This document shows, piece after piece, positions 8,409 to 16,492 of a stretch of 64,000 bases of DNA. The notes below the pieces were generated by a model, which was not told where the DNA came from, did no database searches, and saw nothing but the letters and a program-made list of their open reading frames with translations. How positions within the stretch are numbered: position 1 is the stretch's first letter; each line of letters starts with the position of its first letter. Where the stretch lies: the NCBI GenBank assembly GCA_016716305.1, contig JADJWP010000002.1, positions 1,300,501-1,364,500 of the forward strand, read 5' to 3'. The DNA is from Chloracidobacterium sp. (GTDB lineage: Bacteria; Acidobacteriota; Blastocatellia; Pyrinomonadales; Pyrinomonadaceae). The translations under genes and the position numbers were made by a program.

Positions 8409-9116
8409 ATGAAATCAAGACTTTTGACCGCGATCGCGGTTTCGGTGCTCGGAACGTCGATGATCGGATGTTCATTTTCAGTAGGCACCGGCGACAATAC
8501 GAGCACGGCAAAGCCCGCTAACACTGCCAACTCGAATGCTTCCAATGCGAACAGCAAATCGGGGACAACTACGGCTAAATCTGACAGCACGGCGAAGCCG
8601 ACGCTGAAAAATGAAGCCAAACCGGAAGGCAAAGCCAAGTCAGCAAAGAAGAATCCGATCCCGTCCAACTGGATATACGTTTATGACGATGTCAAAGGCT
8701 ACGGATTCTCGGTACCTGAGGGTTCGCAGGGACAGAGCGAAACCATCGAGGGTATCGACGTTATGGCCGTCACAACGCCCGCTCCTTCGGAGATCGATGT
8801 CTTTGTCCTAGCCTACAAGGACAAGACCCTTACGAAAGAGGACCTTCTCAGCGATGCGGTCGAGTTCCTCGAAGGCCTCGGTCAAAAGGTTACGCCCGGC
8901 GCGCTCAAAGCCGAAAGTGACGACTATGCCGTCGCTGACGCGACGACCGTCAATGCTAATGGCGAGAAAGGTAAGTTGAGGATCCTTGTCGGAACCGATA
9001 TCACGGACAATTACGTGATGATCCTTGGCACCGAAGAGGGCCGGTTCGCCGCCAATGAGTCGATCATCGATTCGATCTGGGGAAGCTTTGAAATGTGGAG
9101 CGATACCGGAGAGTAG
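8409..9116 (+). CDS. Probable lipoprotein with Asn/Ser/Lys-rich linker
   Basis: 235 aa from the ATG at 8409, with ribosome site caaggagaaatt; an upstream ATG at 8370 overlaps the previous gene and is rejected. The N-terminus (MKSRLLTAIAVSVLG...MIGC) has a lipobox-like end with Cys21. Residues about 30-85 are a low-complexity Asn/Ala/Ser/Lys linker as in many outer-membrane lipoproteins, and the folded part (about 90-235) starts WIYVYDDVKGYGFSVPEG, a motif seen in small secreted proteins that resemble lipoprotein LpqN/PsbP-like folds. Exact function unknown. Third gene of the exported operon and followed by a strong terminator. Confidence 0.8.
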   Translation: MKSRLLTAIAVSVLGTSMIGCSFSVGTGDNTSTAKPANTANSNASNANSKSGTTTAKSDSTAKPTLKNEAKPEGKAKSAKKNPIPSNWIYVYDDVKGYGFSVPEGSQGQSETIEGIDVMAVTTPAPSEIDVFVLAYKDKTLTKEDLLSDAVEFLEGLGQKVTPGALKAESDDYAVADATTVNANGEKGKLRILVGTDITDNYVMILGTEEGRFAANESIIDSIWGSFEMWSDTGE

Positions 9117-9218
9117 TATGGTCTAGATGGGTTAAGCGGGCGATCCATTCCGGGAAATTCCTGTCACGCGCCGCCAATCAGCGGCCCGCCGGAAAAGATG
9201 GATCAGCCTTGTGAACGT

Positions 9219-9259
9219 GGCGGCTCTGGGAGATATCCCAAAGCCGCCGCGTTTTTTTT
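9219..9259 (+). terminator. Rho-independent terminator of the exported operon
   Basis: A 13-bp stem with one mismatch (ggcggctctggga / tcccaaagccgcc), loop gata, then eight T residues at 9252-9259. It closes the plus-strand operon 7035-9116. The T tract touches the stop codon of hydA on the other strand. Confidence 0.9.
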
Positions 9260-10638
9260 CAGTTTCTCACACACTCGCCGCGTTTGAGGAACTGCCCGTC
9301 GCCGGCTTTGCCTTTGTGCTCGCCGTTCTCGATCACAACACTGCCGCGTGAGAGGACGGTCTCGACCTTGCCCTTGATCTTCCAGCCTTCGTATGAGGAA
9401 TAATCGACGTTCATGTGTTCATTCTCGACGCCGAAGGTCGTCTCGCCATCCGGATCGAAGATGACGATATCAGCATCCGAGCCAACCGCGATCGTCCCCT
9501 TTTTTGGGAACATCCCGAACATCTTTGCCGCCGCTGTCGATGTCAGCTCGACAAAGCGATTAAGCGAAATGCGGTTCTCGACCACACCGCCGTTATAGAT
9601 CAGAGCGAGCCGATTCTCGACACCGGGTGCGCCGTTCGGGATCTTGGAAAAATCGCCTAGACCGAGTTCCTTTTGCTCTTTCATGCAGAACGGGCAATGA
9701 TCGGTCGAGATCACCTGTAGGTCGTCCATCTTGAGGCCTTTCCACAGCTCGGCACAGTTGTGCTTCTCGCGCAGCGGCGGCGTCATCACGAACTTCGCAC
9801 CTTCCCAATCGTCACCGTAATCTTCGATCGAATGAAAAAGATACTGTGGGCATGTTTCGGCAAACGCCGCAATGCCGCGGTCGCGCGCCTGTCGCACCTG
9901 ATTCAGCGCATCGGTACACGAAAGGTGAACGATATAGACCGGCGACTCGGCCATTTCGGCGATCGCGATCGCGCGATGGACACCCTCGGCCTCGGCTATT
10001 GTCGGCCTAGTAAGCGCGTGATATTTCGGTGCGGTTCGTCCATCGGCAAGAAAACGCTTGATTATCTCGTTGATGACGACCCCGTTCTCGGCGTGCATGC
10101 AGATCAGGCCGCCTCGGTCACCGGCCGCCGACATCGCGCGAAAGATCGTCGCGTCGTCCGCGAGAAAAACCCCGGGATACGCCATAAATAGCTTGAAGCT
10201 TGTCACGCCGGAATCCATGACCCGATACATTTCGGCTTCATCGCCGTCTTCGAACTCGGTTGTTATCAAATGAAAGCCGTAATCGATCGTGCATTTTCCG
10301 TTCGCTTTTGCATGCCAGTTATCGATACCCTGTGTCAACGACTCGCCTTTGTTCTGCACCGCAAAATCGATGATCGTCGTCGTCCCGCCAAACGCCGCCG
10401 CCCGCGTTCCCGTAAAAAAATCATCGCTCGACGAGGTCCCGCCAAACGGCAGCTCCATATGCGTATGCGGATCGATCCCGCCGGGGATCACGAGTTTCCC
10501 GGACGCATCGATGACGAGATCGGCTTCCATATCGAGTGACTTCCCTATCGTCGTCACGGTCTCGCCGTCGATGAAAATGTCAGCGTGATAGTCGTCAACC
10601 GCTGTGACGACGCGGCCGTTTTTAATTAGTGTTTTCAT
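9259..10638 (-). CDS. hydA: Dihydropyrimidinase / D-hydantoinase
   Basis: 459 aa, the usual length. It is a cyclic amidohydrolase of the urease superfamily: metal ligands in GGIDPHTHMELPFGGT (His58, His60), the carboxylated lysine in VTSFKLFMAYPG (Lys149), metal histidines later in ENG- and VHLSC-type motifs, and Asp in STDHCPF. Reaction: hydrolytic opening of 5,6-dihydrouracil or dihydrothymine to the N-carbamoyl-beta-amino acid; hydantoins are also substrates in relatives. No dihydropyrimidine dehydrogenase or ureidopropionase gene is in the window, but a class III aminotransferase and an aldehyde dehydrogenase, which could handle the beta-amino acid product, lie 9-12 kb away on the same strand. 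A decayed second hydA start lies at 11671-11856. Confidence 0.95.
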   Translation of the reverse strand: MKTLIKNGRVVTAVDDYHADIFIDGETVTTIGKSLDMEADLVIDASGKLVIPGGIDPHTHMELPFGGTSSSDDFFTGTRAAAFGGTTTIIDFAVQNKGESLTQGIDNWHAKANGKCTIDYGFHLITTEFEDGDEAEMYRVMDSGVTSFKLFMAYPGVFLADDATIFRAMSAAGDRGGLICMHAENGVVINEIIKRFLADGRTAPKYHALTRPTIAEAEGVHRAIAIAEMAESPVYIVHLSCTDALNQVRQARDRGIAAFAETCPQYLFHSIEDYGDDWEGAKFVMTPPLREKHNCAELWKGLKMDDLQVISTDHCPFCMKEQKELGLGDFSKIPNGAPGVENRLALIYNGGVVENRISLNRFVELTSTAAAKMFGMFPKKGTIAVGSDADIVIFDPDGETTFGVENEHMNVDYSSYEGWKIKGKVETVLSRGSVVIENGEHKGKAGDGQFLKRGECVRN

Positions 10639-10738
10639 CGTCTTTGCCTTTTCTGTTAACCCTAGTGGAATGTCGTTGTCCTATTCTAGCGTTGAGTGAA
10701 GTGTGGAGACGACGGCTCGTGTATTTCGCGATATTTCA

Positions 10739-11530
10739 TCATTCTCCGAACTGTATAGTATTGTCTATGTAATCGATCACCGGTCGCCAATCGTTCGATT
10801 CGGACTCTGGGTATGCATGTGCAAAAGTAAACATACTTACGCCCACAAAGACTCTGGTAACCCTAACAATAATATTCAGTCCTTGAGGTCCCTGGACGTT
10901 GAGTTGGATCCTATATGCCGGATGAGACCCAATCCGCTCCCATCGGGACGTTTGAACTTTCGCGTTCGTCGAATATTGTTGTTTCAGACCGTCAATTGCG
11001 TAGTTGAGAATCTTTTCAAGATCGGCCGTTGAAGACGTCATGATCTCGTCAGAATTCCCCGGTGAGGTTTGTGCAGCAACTTCCGTTGTTGCAAACGGCA
11101 TCCGGGGTGCGGACTTAGCCCAAAAAATATTCTGATTTGCCGATGTTATTAACACCGCCGCCATGTCTAGATTACTCTCACCGACCGTCCCTATTACGCG
11201 GCCACTTTGTTCCGCTCTGTACCATTCCGCCGGGACTTCTACGCTACCGTTCAATGGAAGGGAAAGCTTAACAAAATCTAGACTTGGTTTTAAAACTTTG
11301 GATGTGTCGAGAGTTCGAGAATCTTGTGAAAAATAGAAGTTATTTCTACCTCGCTCACGATATGCCTGAAATTTGCCTAAAAGGCTGCCTAAAAGGCCGC
11401 CGCCGATTCCTAACCCAATTACAAGAAGTACCGTTATTCCGATAGCCTTAGATTTCGGGGCAATTACCCCACCGGGCTTTTCGTCCAATGGAACATCCTT
11501 CTCATCTTCCTCCAAACCGAATATTGACAT
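10739..11530 (-). CDS. Single-pass membrane protein of unknown function
   Basis: 263 aa, ATG at 11530 with ggaggaaac just upstream. A charged cytoplasmic N-terminus (1-30) is followed by one Gly-rich transmembrane helix (about 31-52, AIGITVLLVIGLGIGGGLLG), and the remainder is predicted outside: a beta-rich domain with LPLNGSVEVPAEWYRAEQSG and a late segment RVTRVFVGVSMFTFAHAYPE resembling PsbP/LpqN-like folds that handle stress or transport. I cannot name it. Codon and base use are slightly more AT-rich than hydA. The same frame stays open upstream to about 11720 without a start codon, reading through gene debris. Confidence 0.7.
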   Translation of the reverse strand: MSIFGLEEDEKDVPLDEKPGGVIAPKSKAIGITVLLVIGLGIGGGLLGSLLGKFQAYRERGRNNFYFSQDSRTLDTSKVLKPSLDFVKLSLPLNGSVEVPAEWYRAEQSGRVIGTVGESNLDMAAVLITSANQNIFWAKSAPRMPFATTEVAAQTSPGNSDEIMTSSTADLEKILNYAIDGLKQQYSTNAKVQTSRWERIGSHPAYRIQLNVQGPQGLNIIVRVTRVFVGVSMFTFAHAYPESESNDWRPVIDYIDNTIQFGE

Positions 11531-11720
11531 GGTTTTGTTTCCTCCTACGGTGCTGGCGCCTTTTTTCTTCGGTGCTTTCTCGACGTGGCTGGCTGAGATC
11601 CAGGCGGCGAGTTTGCCGGGGTCGACAGCGTAGTTGTATAAGTTACAGCGAATGTCCCCGACGATTGTGTTTAATGTGACGACTTCTTCTTCCGCGTTAG
11701 ACCCGACTCTTTCTGAGATT
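11531..11720 (-). pseudogene. Headless open frame fused in phase to the downstream membrane gene
   Basis: Reading the minus strand in the frame of the 10739-11530 gene, the sequence stays open from the stop near 11722 and encodes NAEEEVVTLNTIVGDIRCN, then YNYAVDPGKLAAWISASHVE and a KAPKKKGASTV tail. There is no ATG, GTG or TTG in it. The composition looks like real protein, probably the C-terminal end of a lost gene whose stop has been removed. I do not recognise the family. Confidence 0.45.
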
Positions 11721-11856
11721 TACGGACGAACCCCATTGCTCCGTAAAGTGGGGTGTCATTGCCGTAGGCGAGGTCGGCGTCGATAAAGATGTCGGCAAAA
11801 TAGCCGTCCACCGCAGTAACGACACGTCCGTTTTTGATCAGTGTTTTCAATTTCAA
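11671..11856 (-). pseudogene. Decayed second hydA start fused to unrelated C-terminal debris
   Basis: From a TTG at 11856 the frame reads LKLKTLIKNGRVVTAVDGYF then ADIFID, matching the first 23 residues of hydA (KTLIKNGRVVTAVDDYHADI) with many synonymous DNA differences, so this is an old paralogue, not an assembly duplication. After ADIFID the match ends abruptly and 36 unrelated residues follow (AYGNDTPLYGAMGFVRKS ... GLTRKKKSSH) before a stop. The catalytic body is missing. Probably a hydantoinase gene deleted internally and joined to the end of another gene. Confidence 0.6.
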
Positions 11857-11899
11857 TTTTGTCCTGTAACGGAGTGAAAGCCAAAAACGTTAACGGTCC

Positions 11900-12388
11900 C
11901 TACTCACTGTTAGGGTCGAGTGCTTCGCGCAGCGCCAATAGTTCTGGTAGAACAAGTTGATCCTTTGGTCGGTTGGCCGCTTGCTTGGCAGCGATCAAAG
12001 CATCCAGGGACAGCACCTTGACAACCCGGTCGTAAATTGTAAAATCGACCGACTTTTCTCTCGCCACAGTATAGTCGCCGACACCCGCAACCTCTGCCAA
12101 CAGATCTATATCGCCGATTGTCGTGCTGAAAGTAAAATTCGTACCGTTTCGAAGCGTGCTTTCGTCGAAGATAAAAGGCAGTTCGTCAGGAATACCTCTC
12201 GCACGCGGTTTGAACCGGCCAAGCGCCGCACACAGCTTAACAAGGTTAATATTGGTCCTCGAATAGCAAAGATCGAGATCCTCGGTCACATACGCCGAAG
12301 AATGAAGCGTGATGGCTACGCCGCCAATGAGAACGAATTCGACATCATTATCGACGAGTGCCGTAATTGCGTCTTTGAGCTCGATCAT
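11900..12388 (-). CDS. AbiEii/MNT-like nucleotidyltransferase-fold protein
   Basis: 162 aa. The N-terminus has the nucleotidyltransferase signature: FVLIGGVAITLHSS (helix N of the fold with GG) and, about 15 residues on, EDLDLCYSR with the D-x-D type metal site; a later acidic residue in IGDIDLLAEV would be the third carboxylate. Relatives are annotated as AbiEii/AbiGii-like or DUF6036-type nucleotidyltransferases and include toxins that modify tRNA or proteins. Its ATG overlaps the stop of the preceding 66-codon gene by four bases (ATGA), so the two are translated together, as toxin-antitoxin modules often are. Which partner is toxic, or whether the pair is a module at all, is inference. Confidence 0.75.
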   Translation of the reverse strand: MIELKDAITALVDNDVEFVLIGGVAITLHSSAYVTEDLDLCYSRTNINLVKLCAALGRFKPRARGIPDELPFIFDESTLRNGTNFTFSTTIGDIDLLAEVAGVGDYTVAREKSVDFTIYDRVVKVLSLDALIAAKQAANRPKDQLVLPELLALREALDPNSE

Positions 12389-12585
12389 TTCTTCAGAAGC
12401 CGTGCTTCTCTCGCTTTGTCCAGTTCGACATGAAACCTCATTGCCGATTGAAGGTCATCGATACGCTGTTGCGGAGTCTTTCTAAGTTTCCCGACGATCA
12501 GAGTGAGGTCAATGCCAAAGTCCCTCGCCTCAGCGATCTTGCTTCCCGGACGCGGGTTCAGCAGTTTTTCTTCAGGCGTTCTCAT
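12385..12585 (-). CDS. Small partner of the nucleotidyltransferase (possible antitoxin)
   Basis: 66 aa, charged and mostly helical: an N-terminal basic stretch EEKLLNPRPGSKIAEARDFG and a helix QRIDDLQSAMRFHVELDKAR. I do not recognise a DNA-binding motif. It overlaps the nucleotidyltransferase gene by four bases. No Shine-Dalgarno sequence is seen before the ATG; a TAAAAT hexamer ends 6 nt upstream, which would fit a leaderless transcript. Function as an antitoxin or specificity subunit is a guess from the arrangement. Confidence 0.65.
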   Translation of the reverse strand: MRTPEEKLLNPRPGSKIAEARDFGIDLTLIVGKLRKTPQQRIDDLQSAMRFHVELDKAREARLLKK

Positions 12586-12688
12586 ACGTACATTTTAACC
12601 CAAGACCACATGTTGGAAAGCTTGAAATGATGCCTCGATCAATCTTCCAGCGACTTCCCGCCGATGCTCTCTCAGTCTCCGCTCGGGA

Positions 12689-14323
12689 TCACTTCCGGAC
12701 TCGCTCAAAAAGCATATCTCTCATTCTTGAACCGCCAACATGTAATTTTTCGATATTACCCTTCGCGTCCCGCGTTACCCAGACGACGAAGCCCTGGGTC
12801 GCGAAATGGTCTTTGTAGATCGGCCTGAGCGCAAGACGTGTGATCGGTCGCTGGATGATGAATGCCTTGTCACCGTCGACCGAAAAGGTCAGCGTAGCCT
12901 GAGCTTCTTCACTGTACCAATCACCTGCGAAAGTGGCTAGGTCAGCGGCGGATGGCGTCCAGCCGGTTACGAGAGTAAGGCGTGTGACGGAACCGTCTGG
13001 GTTGTTAATGACTGCGGTCGCCGGACTGCCGTCGGTGAACTTCATCTTGCGGTCCCCGAGCATGAAAGATCCGTCAGCCACAGGTTTCAATGCCGTGTTG
13101 CCAAGCTTTAGTTCGCCTTTATCGAGCGTGATCGGGTTAACGTTCCTAGTGATATCGTTTTTCCAGATGCCCGCGTACTTCTTAAGTCGCCCTTCGGGTA
13201 CGGGCACGCCCTCCACCTTCGAGGGCTCGGGGAACGGCCCAAAGATCTCGTCGACCACGCTATATACGATCTCGCCCGATGAAGGCGGAAACCCGTTACA
13301 AAGAGCGGCCACCGATACTTTCTTCTCAGGGAATCTGGCGAGATATGTCTGATATCCCGCAGTTCCGCCACTATGCGTTACTTCCTTGATTCCCCTGTAG
13401 CTGTCAACGACGACACCCAGCGCATAACTGATCTTACGCCCGTCATTCAGGACGGCTTGTGTTTCGAGTGCGTTGACAAACGGCTCGCCGAAGGTCTTCG
13501 CGTCGAGAGCGGCGTTCCATTTCAGCCAATCGCCGACGGTCGTCAGCATTCCGCCGTTCCCGACGACGTTCATGAACGGCATGTTCAGCATCCACGGAGC
13601 GGTCGGGCCGGCTTTCGAGTACGCCTGAGCACGGCCCGGGACGATGCGTTGATAGTTGTCACGCCAAGAGCTTTTTGTCATGCCCAGCGGCTTGAATATC
13701 CGCTCACCGACAAAATCGCCAAACTTCTGCTTCGACACACGCTCGACGATCTCGGCCGCGAGCTGATAGCCGCTATTCGAATAGGAATACTCGGCTCCCG
13801 GAACGAAATCAAGATGTTTCTGCCTATAGATAACATCCAGAGCAACCGCCTGGTTTATTACACGGTCACCACGCCCGACACCGGTCAATTGCATTACCGA
13901 GCCCCAATCGCGAAGGCCCGCTGTGTGCGTAAGGATGTGCCGGATAGTTATCGGTTTTTCATATTCGGGAAATTCGGGGATGTACTTACGCACAGGATCG
14001 TCGATATTAAGTTTCCCGTCCTGCTGCAGCAAAATGAGAGCCGCGGCAGTGAATTGCTTCGCAACGGAACCCGATTCAAAGATCGTCTGCGGCGTGTTCG
14101 CGATGCCGTGCTCCAACTCAGCCATCCCAAACGCCTTTTCAAAAACGCTCTCACCGTTAAGCGAAACGCCAACCGCACAGCCCGGAGCCGGCATCGGATT
14201 GGTCTTTGCGGCCTTGTCAAAGGCCCGCTCCGCTCCGGCGATGACCTTTGCTCTGTCAGGTACCTGTGCATACAGACCCAAACTAAACACCAGTATAAAG
14301 ACGAAAGTTATCGACTGTTTCAT
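12689..14323 (-). CDS. Beta-lactamase-fold serine hydrolase (class C/Pbp4* family), copy 1
   Basis: 544 aa with a signal peptide (1-20, ending LYAQ). Serine-hydrolase motifs: SVAKQFT (Ser86-x-x-Lys89), YSNSGY (Tyr-x-Asn), and HSGGTAGY in place of KTG. The catalytic domain (about 35-375) is followed by two small beta domains of the DUF3471 type (KKYAGIWKND, TFAGDWYSEE). The family includes esterases, D-aminopeptidases and peptide hydrolases as well as beta-lactamases, and the HxG variant with long C-terminal tails points away from true AmpC. It is closely similar to the gene at 14799-16457; a GNAT gene sits between them. Stop-to-start spacing of 3 bp with the GNAT gene indicates an operon. Confidence 0.9.
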   Translation of the reverse strand: MKQSITFVFILVFSLGLYAQVPDRAKVIAGAERAFDKAAKTNPMPAPGCAVGVSLNGESVFEKAFGMAELEHGIANTPQTIFESGSVAKQFTAAALILLQQDGKLNIDDPVRKYIPEFPEYEKPITIRHILTHTAGLRDWGSVMQLTGVGRGDRVINQAVALDVIYRQKHLDFVPGAEYSYSNSGYQLAAEIVERVSKQKFGDFVGERIFKPLGMTKSSWRDNYQRIVPGRAQAYSKAGPTAPWMLNMPFMNVVGNGGMLTTVGDWLKWNAALDAKTFGEPFVNALETQAVLNDGRKISYALGVVVDSYRGIKEVTHSGGTAGYQTYLARFPEKKVSVAALCNGFPPSSGEIVYSVVDEIFGPFPEPSKVEGVPVPEGRLKKYAGIWKNDITRNVNPITLDKGELKLGNTALKPVADGSFMLGDRKMKFTDGSPATAVINNPDGSVTRLTLVTGWTPSAADLATFAGDWYSEEAQATLTFSVDGDKAFIIQRPITRLALRPIYKDHFATQGFVVWVTRDAKGNIEKLHVGGSRMRDMLFERVRK

Positions 14324-14326
14324 AAG

Positions 14327-14794
14327 CTAATCCTCTGAAATACGCTTCCGCATCTTTGAAATGCTCGCCGAATATCCGATCTTTTCATACGCCCGAATCG
14401 CTGAGACATTGTCCACATAGACCTCAAGTCTCATCTCGGTCACGCCGTTTGAAACCGACCATCGTTCAAGTTCCTTGATGATCTTTTGGTTCACACCTTT
14501 GCCGCGATGTTCTGGAACGGTGAACATGAAGCCCATGTACGCGTGTTGTTCATGATCCAGATACGGTTTCGAATCCTCGATGCGAGCATAACCCGAGCCA
14601 ACGACCTGACCATCAAACTCGGCCACCACTACCCGAATGTGCGGTGCCGCGAGCATTGCCGCCATATCGTAATAACGGATGCTCTCTGGCTTCAGAGTCT
14701 CATCAAATGGCCGCTCGGCCTCGATCACTCCCTGTTCAAAGTCAAGGAGTATTTCCAGATCGGCAACTTCGGCTGTTCTGACCGTTACGTCCAT
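14327..14794 (-). CDS. GNAT-family N-acetyltransferase
   Basis: 155 aa from the ATG at 14794 (MDVTVRTAEVADLE), 4 bp after the stop of the upstream hydrolase; the extension to 14827 would overlap that gene. Full GNAT fold: AEFDGQVVGSGYARIED, acetyl-CoA loop VPEHRGKGVNQKIIKELE (R/QxxGxG/A), and MRLEVYVDNVSAIRAYEKIG. Small cytoplasmic enzyme; substrate unknown. It is wedged between two duplicated serine-hydrolase genes, so either it was inserted after their duplication or one hydrolase copied across it. Confidence 0.9.
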   Translation of the reverse strand: MDVTVRTAEVADLEILLDFEQGVIEAERPFDETLKPESIRYYDMAAMLAAPHIRVVVAEFDGQVVGSGYARIEDSKPYLDHEQHAYMGFMFTVPEHRGKGVNQKIIKELERWSVSNGVTEMRLEVYVDNVSAIRAYEKIGYSASISKMRKRISED

Positions 14795-14798
14795 AAGT

Positions 14799-16457
14799 TC
14801 ACGGATCCTTTCTTGTCGCACGAACAAAAGGCATATCTCGCATGCGGCCTTCGCCTATATGCATCCTCACAACCTTTCCCGACGGATCGCGGTCAAACCA
14901 TACGATCTGGCCCGAACCAGCAAAGCAGTCCTTGTATAACGGCCTTAGCGCTATTCGCGGCGAATTTTTGATCGACAAAAACGCGTTTGAGCCCTCGGCC
15001 TCGAACCTGACAGTTGCTTCGGCATCGTCGCTGTACCAGTCGCCGGCGAATCCGGCCAGATCAGCCGCCGACGGCTGCCACTCGGCTTCTGCGGTGAAGC
15101 GGATGCTGTCGCCGTTGGTTATCGCGTCGAAAGAGACCGGTTTTCCAGCGCTATCGTTGATGAAGACGATCTTATTCGAACCGATCATCATTGATCCGTC
15201 GGGCATCGCACGCACAGGCGTAGCACCCGCGCGCAATTCGCCATTGTTCAGGGTAAATCGCGTTGCTGTCTTATTCCGTTCGTTCTTCCAGAGCCCGACA
15301 TATCTCTCAGGCTGCTGGATCGGCAGGTTTTCTGCACTGGCGGCGGCCGGAGGTTCGGGAAAGGGGCCGAGGATCTCGTCAGCGATGCTGTTCGCAAGGG
15401 CCGTCGAATCCGGCGCTGTTCCATTGCACAGCACCGCGATCGAGAGCTTTTTATCGGGAAAACGCGCAAGAAAAGTCCTGTAACCTGCCGTCCCTCCGCT
15501 GTGAGCGACTTGTTTGTTGCCTTTATACGAATTGATACCAAGGCCGAGCGCGTAGCTGATCTTTTGTCCGTTGTTCAGAACGCCCTGCGTTTCAAGCGAA
15601 TCGGCGAGCGAAGCGTTCCACGTTTTTGCATCGAGCATCGCATTCCATTTAAGCCAATCACCGATGGTCGTCAGCATTCCGCCGCCGCCGTGGGCGGTCA
15701 TCATCGGCATGCTCAGTCGCCAAGGGCCATCACCACTCTTTGCATAGGCCTGTGCCCGGCCGGGTACGATCCGTTGAAAATCGTCGCGGTAACCGGTGCT
15801 CTTCATTCCGACCGGCTTCAAAATACGCTCAGTGACGAACTCGGGTAATTTTTGCTTGGAAACACGCTCGACGATCATCGCCGCCAGCTGATAGCCGCTG
15901 TTCGAATACGAATACTCGGCCCCGGGCATAAAATCCAGCCCCTTTTGCCGCACCACCGTATCAAAGATCATCTGCTGCGTGACTATATGCTGGCCCGCGC
16001 CTTCCCCGCTCAACGCCCTCACCGCAAACCAATCCCGCAGCCCTGCTGTGTGATTGAGCAGATGCCGGATGGTAAGGGGAGCTCCGTAGTCCGGCAGTTC
16101 AGGGACATATTTCCTGACAGGATCGTCGATACTCAGCTTCCCGTCCTGCTGCAGCAGAACAAGAGCCGCCGCGGTGAACTGCTTCGCAACAGAGCCCGAT
16201 TCGAAAATGGTCTGTGGGGTATTTGCAATACTGTGCTCCATTTCAGCCAGCCCAAACGCCTTTTCGAAAACGGATTCTCCATTCAGCGAAACCCCGACCG
16301 CGCAGCCCGGAGCAGGCATCACGACCGACTTTGCGACCTTTTCAAATGCTCGTTCAGCGGCTGATGTGACCTTGTCTTTTTCGAGTAGCTGGCCAAACCC
16401 GGTGCCTGCAACCAGCAAGATCACTGCCGCGATCGTTTTACCAAAGAAATACCTCAT
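14799..16457 (-). CDS. Beta-lactamase-fold serine hydrolase, copy 2
   Basis: 552 aa from the ATG at 16457, preceded by caggtg; signal peptide about 1-22. Motifs SVAKQFT, YSNSGY and HSGGTAGY are all kept, and the same two DUF3471-like beta domains follow. Over the first 150 residues it is nearly the same as copy 1 (shared PAPGCAVGVSLNGESVFEKA and PQTIFESGSVAKQFTAAA), so the pair arose by duplication. It ends PFVRATRKDP, beyond the match to copy 1. Periplasmic or secreted hydrolase; natural substrate unknown. Confidence 0.9.
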   Translation of the reverse strand: MRYFFGKTIAAVILLVAGTGFGQLLEKDKVTSAAERAFEKVAKSVVMPAPGCAVGVSLNGESVFEKAFGLAEMEHSIANTPQTIFESGSVAKQFTAAALVLLQQDGKLSIDDPVRKYVPELPDYGAPLTIRHLLNHTAGLRDWFAVRALSGEGAGQHIVTQQMIFDTVVRQKGLDFMPGAEYSYSNSGYQLAAMIVERVSKQKLPEFVTERILKPVGMKSTGYRDDFQRIVPGRAQAYAKSGDGPWRLSMPMMTAHGGGGMLTTIGDWLKWNAMLDAKTWNASLADSLETQGVLNNGQKISYALGLGINSYKGNKQVAHSGGTAGYRTFLARFPDKKLSIAVLCNGTAPDSTALANSIADEILGPFPEPPAAASAENLPIQQPERYVGLWKNERNKTATRFTLNNGELRAGATPVRAMPDGSMMIGSNKIVFINDSAGKPVSFDAITNGDSIRFTAEAEWQPSAADLAGFAGDWYSDDAEATVRFEAEGSNAFLSIKNSPRIALRPLYKDCFAGSGQIVWFDRDPSGKVVRMHIGEGRMRDMPFVRATRKDP

Positions 16458-16492
16458 AAATTCACCTGGACAAGTAGATCCGATCAATCTTG

